From Linnemannia schmuckeri (Eukaryota > Mortierellomycota > Mortierellomycetes > Mortierellales > Mortierellaceae), in NCBI GenBank assembly GCA_029449235.1, contig JANATG010000010.1, positions 1,736,001 to 1,800,000 of the forward strand: DNA of 64,000 nucleotides, in the 5' to 3' direction. The position numbers and the translations under genes were made by a program. Under the pieces are notes generated by a model. The model was not told the DNA's origin, did no database searches, and saw nothing but the letters and a program-made list of their open reading frames with translations. Position 1 is the first letter of the stretch; the number at the start of each line of letters is the position of its first letter. Below are positions 60,201 to 64,000 of the stretch, in pieces.

Positions 60201-60991
60201 CCTCCTACCCCTCCTCTCCTCCACAACCACCGACAGTACGTCCTCAACTGTCACCCAACCCTCGCCAGGCACAACATACACCACAAGAAACCAAACGCGA
60301 AATCATCCGTCTCATGCTCGCTCCAATCCTCGAAACCCTTGGCCCAATATCCGTCCGCAAGGCATTGGACAAGTTACCCAAGGATAGTTGGTGGCCACTC
60401 GATCACGATGTGCGGATGATGGTCGACCAGGAAGCAAGAAAGGATATGGTTGCTATTGTTGTGGCCATGAAAAAACGACAGAAAAAGAAGCAGGAGAAGG
60501 AGCTGGAGTTGCGTGTTCTGAGGGCGATGCGAAAGCGCACTGAGGCAAAGGATGCTGATGATGATGAGGAGGAGATGAGTAGTGGAGGCGAAGGTGTTGG
60601 AGGTGTGAGGGAGCAGCATGTTAGGCATGCGCGGCGGGGGAGTAGTAGGGCGGCAGTCGATCTCCAACAGCTTTCTGAACAGAAGAGAAAAGAACGGAGG
60701 CGGAAGGGTAAAGACAAGAAGGATGCAGCAAAGCAAAGGGAGGAGGAGGAAGTAACTAAAGCCTCTGTGAGCGATAGGTGGCACAGGGCTTCTAGACCCT
60801 TCCGACTTGTACGCAAGTGGGTTGTTGAGCGCAAGAAGAAATCTGCTGCCAAGGATCGTCTAGTCCTGCCGCAGCCAGAAGATGAGGAGAGTGAGGAGGA
60901 CAGACAAAGTGGCGGTAGTGGTCAGGGTACCCAAAAGATGCGTCCGTTTGACCTTACTTCGACGCAACCCGGCCTCACCGTTATCCACTGA
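53515..60991 (+). CDS. Very large F-box protein with degenerate ankyrin-like repeats
   Basis: Exons are 53515-53994, 54283-55642 and 55740-60991, totalling 7092 nt (2363 aa). An F-box-like segment lies at about 117-160 (TRLPVDILLYIASLRFLTLN ... IVQWRATASVFYHS) after a Gln/His-rich start. Scattered helical pairs look like degenerate ankyrin units: near 345 (DLVRLAIEFGHVPFVDHLLF), 473, 690, 1520 (LYQACYHKKETLLSVLLEHR) and 1821 (LMAACTRNDPALVTWLIETF). Long Ser/Gly/Gln-rich stretches separate them. A Lys/Glu-rich basic region (about 2180-2330) precedes the end. The acceptor TTTAG before 55740 is required, because the nearer CATAG would give a stop within about 35 codons. The likely role is an SCF-type ubiquitin-ligase substrate adaptor (inference). 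An AATAAA sequence starts at the base after the stop codon. Confidence 0.8.
54193..54227. repeat. Poly-T tract (35 nt) in intron 1 of the F-box gene
   Basis: A T run 55 bp upstream of the chosen acceptor at 54281-54282. Confidence 0.8.
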
Positions 60992-61517
60992 AATAAAAAA
61001 GTTTATGTCTGAGAGAAATAAGTACATCCATCCAACCTACGTCGTTCCTATCATTTCTTTTGTGAAGACTGATCAAAGTACGTTCAATCCGGCGACCCCG
61101 CCCAAAAGCCTTTGAGCTATTTAATTAGATTTTTAGGAAATTTTTAAGCTTTTAAAATGTGAGGTAACCTAGATCGGGAGGCACACGTGACATGAGTGGC
61201 TTTGCAGATTTTTGTTCACTCCTCTTTTCTTTGAAGGAGTAGGGGCATGCGATCAACATCTCTTGGCTTTCCATCCTTCAAAGGACCAACACGACATCAA
61301 CACAGGACCGACCGACTCCAACAAGGAGCAGTATCACGAGGACTCTTTCTTCAATCGGACAAGGAAGCGGCAAAAAGTTACATCAGCTTAACAATCGCAA
61401 CTACGCTAAGCCAGAAAACCGTAGCTTTTAAAGCAATCACAGGTCTCGTCGTTCGTCACCAACAACCGCGCCTCCCCACCACCACCCCACAACAGGCATA
61501 ACAAGACAAAGGACATC
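60992..61517. other. Intergenic region upstream of the SF3a2 gene
   Basis: It lies between two plus-strand genes. AATAAA directly follows the F-box gene stop, and CACGTG lies at 61184-61189. The remainder shows no coding signature. Confidence 0.55.
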
Positions 61518-62471
61518 ATGGCTGACAGACAAAACCGTGTGGGATCCAAGATCGGAGGAGCCGGAGTGGCCGGCGCCTCGGAGTCTAACGTCGACAGGAG
61601 AGAACGTCTCCGCAAACTTGCCCTCGAGACCATCGGTAAGCTTCTTTACTACCATTTTTGTTATGCGCGAACAAAGAGCATGGCCAGCTATCTCGCATGA
61701 CAGCTAAGGAGAAAAGTAAAAGTAATGATTATTAGCACAGACATTAATCATTAATCAACAATACTATTCTATGAAACAAACTAAATAGATCTGGCAAAAG
61801 ACCCATACTTCATGCGGAATCATTTGGGCTCGTACGAATGCAAACTCTGCCTAACCCTCCACACAAACGAAGGCTCTTACCTTGCCCACACCCAGGGCAA
61901 AAAGCATCAAACAAACCTCGGCCGCCGCGCCGCAAAAGACGCCATGGAAAAACCCGACCCCCTCGCACCCCTCACCGCTGCCCAACAACAGGCCCTCAAA
62001 TCCACCAGTACAACACAACCAACATTCAAACGCAATATCATCAAGATCGGTCTGCCCGGTTATAAGGTTACCAAAATCCGTGACCCAACCTCTCGACAGG
62101 TCGGGTTGCTGTTCGAGATTGCATATCCGGAGATTGGACAGGGTATTGAGCCACGATACAGGTTCATGTCTGCATACGAGCAACAGATCCAGGCGCCCAA
62201 CAAGGCTCACCAGTATCTGGTTATTGCTGCGGAGCCTTATGAGACCATTTCGTTCAAAGTCCAGAGCCGCGATATTGACCGGGCGGAGGAGAAGCTTTGG
62301 AGTCATTGGGATGTGGATCAGAAGATGTATACTATGCAATTTTTCTTCAAGAATGATCAGAGGCTGTTGAGTTCTAGTCGGATGGAGAGTGCACCTGGAT
62401 ATAGTGCACCTGGGACGCAGATGGCCAATCCCTTGAACCCCTTCCATGCTCCCATGCGAACTGCTGCCTAA
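61518..62471 (+). CDS. SF3A2: Splicing factor 3A subunit 2 (SF3a66/Prp11)
   Basis: Exons are 61518-61635 and 61789-62471, totalling 801 nt (266 aa), the same length as yeast Prp11 as recalled. The N-terminus MADRQNRVGSKIGGAGVAGA and RRERLRKLALETIDLAKDPY are hallmark SF3a66 sequence. A matrin-type C2H2 finger follows (YECKLCLTLHTNEGSYLAHT ... GKKHQTNL). Then come the conserved middle (PGYKVTKIRDPTSRQVGLLF) and core (EPYETISFKVQSRDIDRAEE, WDVDQKMYTMQFFFK). The long proline-rich C-terminal repeats of the human protein are absent, as in other fungi. It belongs to the SF3a complex of the U2 snRNP and helps branch-site recognition in the nucleus. Confidence 0.95.
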
Positions 62472-62725
62472 ATATAAGGAAGTAGAGTAATAATAAATAC
62501 ATCATTTTTGAAAATTGAGGGGCCATTTAGGAATATGCCTTTCTTGTTCATTTCGACACTGTGAATAAGCAAGAAACGATCAAAAGGAGCAGCAATTATC
62601 CGCATGTGTCCAATGCTTTTCGGTAGCGTAAACAACTCAAACAATTCGTAGTTTATTTTTATGTGACAGAACTTAAAGAGGTATCAAAAATTTAGAGAAC
62701 GAGGGAGCAAAACTGGCCAGCACTT

Positions 62726-64000
62726 TTAGCACTTGCAGGACTTCTTTTCGTTCAACATGGGATGGACATACTTGTGCCAATAGGCGGGAGCATCAAACGA
62801 CTGCTGGGCAGCAGTGACAGTGCCAAAGTAAGCAGGGTAGATGTTTCCATCATATTTGCCAATGGGCGCCTTGAGGATGAAGTCTGGGATGGCCCAGGCG
62901 TCAATCAAAGGGATAGCATCCTTGCGCAAGTCCCTGCATTGGTCCAAGAACAACTGTCGGACCATCTTGGCATGGGACCCATCGAAGTAACCCTCCTCCA
63001 AGAACAGATCCAGATGCTTCTGAAGAACAAAGGTGCTCAAGAGCTGACCCATCTTGCGAAGCATCCCATAGACGGGGGTATGCTTGTGACGGTTGATGCC
63101 CTGCTGGTAAAGGATCAAGAAGTATCTCCAGGAGTGGACATCGGCAAGACGAACCAGCTCGGTCTGATTGGTGTTCCAGGCTTGGTCAAAGTTGGCTTTA
63201 CCGGCCTCGGCCAGGATCGCGCCCAACTCGGTCGCCTTCTTGGCACAGGCCCAGGTCAAGACATCAATCACAAACTCGTGCTGGAGGAGATCACGCGCGT
63301 CCTGGATGGTAGACTTGGGGGTCGAGAGGACCTTCTTGTAGTCGTTGAGGTAGCTGACAGAGCCCAGAACTTCCTGGCCCTCCTGAGCCCACTTGAGGGT
63401 CGTGATCAGGTAGCGAGCCGACTGCTGCATCAAAACAACATTGTCTCCACCTCCAGTCGTCATGACTCCATAGTCGCCAATCAATCCGGCAATGGCGTTG
63501 TAAGCAGAGTAAGCGTGGCCTCCACATGCACGACGGCAGTTCTCAAGAACTTCGGTCGCGTACCAGGACATGGCGCCCTTGAATCCGGCAGAGACTCCGT
63601 GCTGATCAGGAATCTCCCTCATGAACGCACCGGCATCCGTCTGGGCATACCCCGCGACCTCGTCCCACTTGGTCATCAACTCATGGTCGACAATGTTGAG
63701 CGCATAGATGAACGCAACTCCAGGCATCAAGCTAGTGTAGTGAGTCTGGTAATCCAAAATCTGCTCATCGTGGTTTCCTTGACGACGGACGGCACCATAG
63801 CGGACAGCAATGGTCAAGGTCTGGGAGAGGATGACCTGGGACCCACCAAGGAGGGTGAAACGCTCGGGGATCAAGGTAGCATAAGAAAGGACAGGGTTGG
63901 GTGAAGGAGTGAACTCGCCTTCGGGCGACATGGAGGCCCACTTCATCATCATGTTCTGGCGGGGGATTCTGACAGATGTGAACTGGATCCAACCGTTATC
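62726..64000 (-). CDS. Peroxisomal acyl-CoA oxidase, C-terminal part (start beyond right edge)
   Basis: The frame is open from the right edge to a stop at 62726 (424 aa seen). Family marks are the FAD/substrate-binding middle (IQFTSVRIPRQNMMMKWASM; YGAVRRQGN), ACGGHAYSAYNAIAGLIGDY followed by GDNVVLMQQSARYLI, and the long C-terminal acyl-CoA oxidase helical domain. The enzyme would oxidise acyl-CoA to trans-2-enoyl-CoA, passing electrons to oxygen (first step of peroxisomal beta-oxidation). Two oddities stand out. The position usually occupied by the catalytic Glu (TxEGDN) reads TGGGDN, and the protein ends KKSCKC rather than a canonical SKL-type peroxisomal signal. Identification of the family is secure; activity is not. 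Confidence 0.9.
   Translation of the reverse strand, partial: DNGWIQFTSVRIPRQNMMMKWASMSPEGEFTPSPNPVLSYATLIPERFTLLGGSQVILSQTLTIAVRYGAVRRQGNHDEQILDYQTHYTSLMPGVAFIYALNIVDHELMTKWDEVAGYAQTDAGAFMREIPDQHGVSAGFKGAMSWYATEVLENCRRACGGHAYSAYNAIAGLIGDYGVMTTGGGDNVVLMQQSARYLITTLKWAQEGQEVLGSVSYLNDYKKVLSTPKSTIQDARDLLQHEFVIDVLTWACAKKATELGAILAEAGKANFDQAWNTNQTELVRLADVHSWRYFLILYQQGINRHKHTPVYGMLRKMGQLLSTFVLQKHLDLFLEEGYFDGSHAKMVRQLFLDQCRDLRKDAIPLIDAWAIPDFILKAPIGKYDGNIYPAYFGTVTAAQQSFDAPAYWHKYVHPMLNEKKSCKC

Noticed and set aside
1..64000. CRISPR arrays, rRNA genes, intact transposons
   Set aside because: No regularly spaced direct repeats, rRNA-like sequence, transposase or reverse-transcriptase motifs were seen on either strand. 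The repeats present are homopolymers, microsatellites or paralog blocks.

Overview
The window looks like nuclear DNA of a filamentous fungus, most likely an early-diverging one (Mortierellomycotina/Mucoromycota; this placement is inference). The reasons are short GT-AG introns with GTAAGT-like donors, fungal-type TFIIF alpha and SF3a2 proteins, F-box proteins, a GPI-anchor-type secreted protein, Gln/His/Ser-rich low-complexity tails, and long A/T homopolymers between genes. Protein-coding genes occupy a bit over half of the window. No rRNA, intact tRNA, CRISPR or recognisable transposase was found.

Left part (1-27.3 kb). Six paralogous genes, all on the minus strand, encode secreted/type I membrane proteins. 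Each has a signal peptide, a six-blade kelch/galactose-oxidase-like ectodomain, a Ser/Gly/Pro-rich stalk, one transmembrane helix, a basic stop-transfer cluster and a long low-complexity cytoplasmic tail. Every copy has the same three-exon structure with a tiny middle exon (52 nt in five copies, 55 nt in one). In every copy the exon lengths sum to a multiple of three. Five copies are in tandem (1-17.1 kb, the first cut by the window edge). A sixth, more divergent copy lies at 24.4-27.3 kb, beyond a 7.3-kb stretch with no supportable gene. The copy at 3956-6493 is a mosaic: a 752-bp block coding for its tail appears identical to its left-numbered neighbour at 7384-9864, while parts of its ectodomain are nearly identical to the copy at 10989-13406. 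This points to gene conversion within the array. The tails share short motifs: HYAAA, DPxxYYxxL, and near the C-terminus PHxxxRDVxVE. Together this looks like a diversifying family of cell-surface receptors with exchangeable tails, and it is the most notable system in the window.

Middle (27.3-43.6 kb). A minus-strand, four-exon gene encodes a four-finger C2H2 transcription factor (28664-31208). It is followed by a 7.3-kb intergenic stretch rich in pyrimidine/purine tracts, with two related near-perfect palindromes, and then by a minus-strand coiled-coil protein (38518-40875).

Right part (43.6-64 kb). This part is mainly housekeeping genes: TFIIF alpha (six exons, plus strand), a decayed F-box-like gene (46505-48668, minus), a small secreted GPI-anchor-type protein (plus), a short-chain dehydrogenase/reductase (four exons, minus), a 2363-residue F-box/ankyrin-like protein (three exons, plus), SF3a subunit 2 (two exons, plus), and the C-terminal two-thirds of an acyl-CoA oxidase (minus, cut by the right edge). 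The acyl-CoA oxidase has Gly where the family normally has its catalytic Glu. Most gene starts are preceded by a pyrimidine-rich leader on the coding strand.
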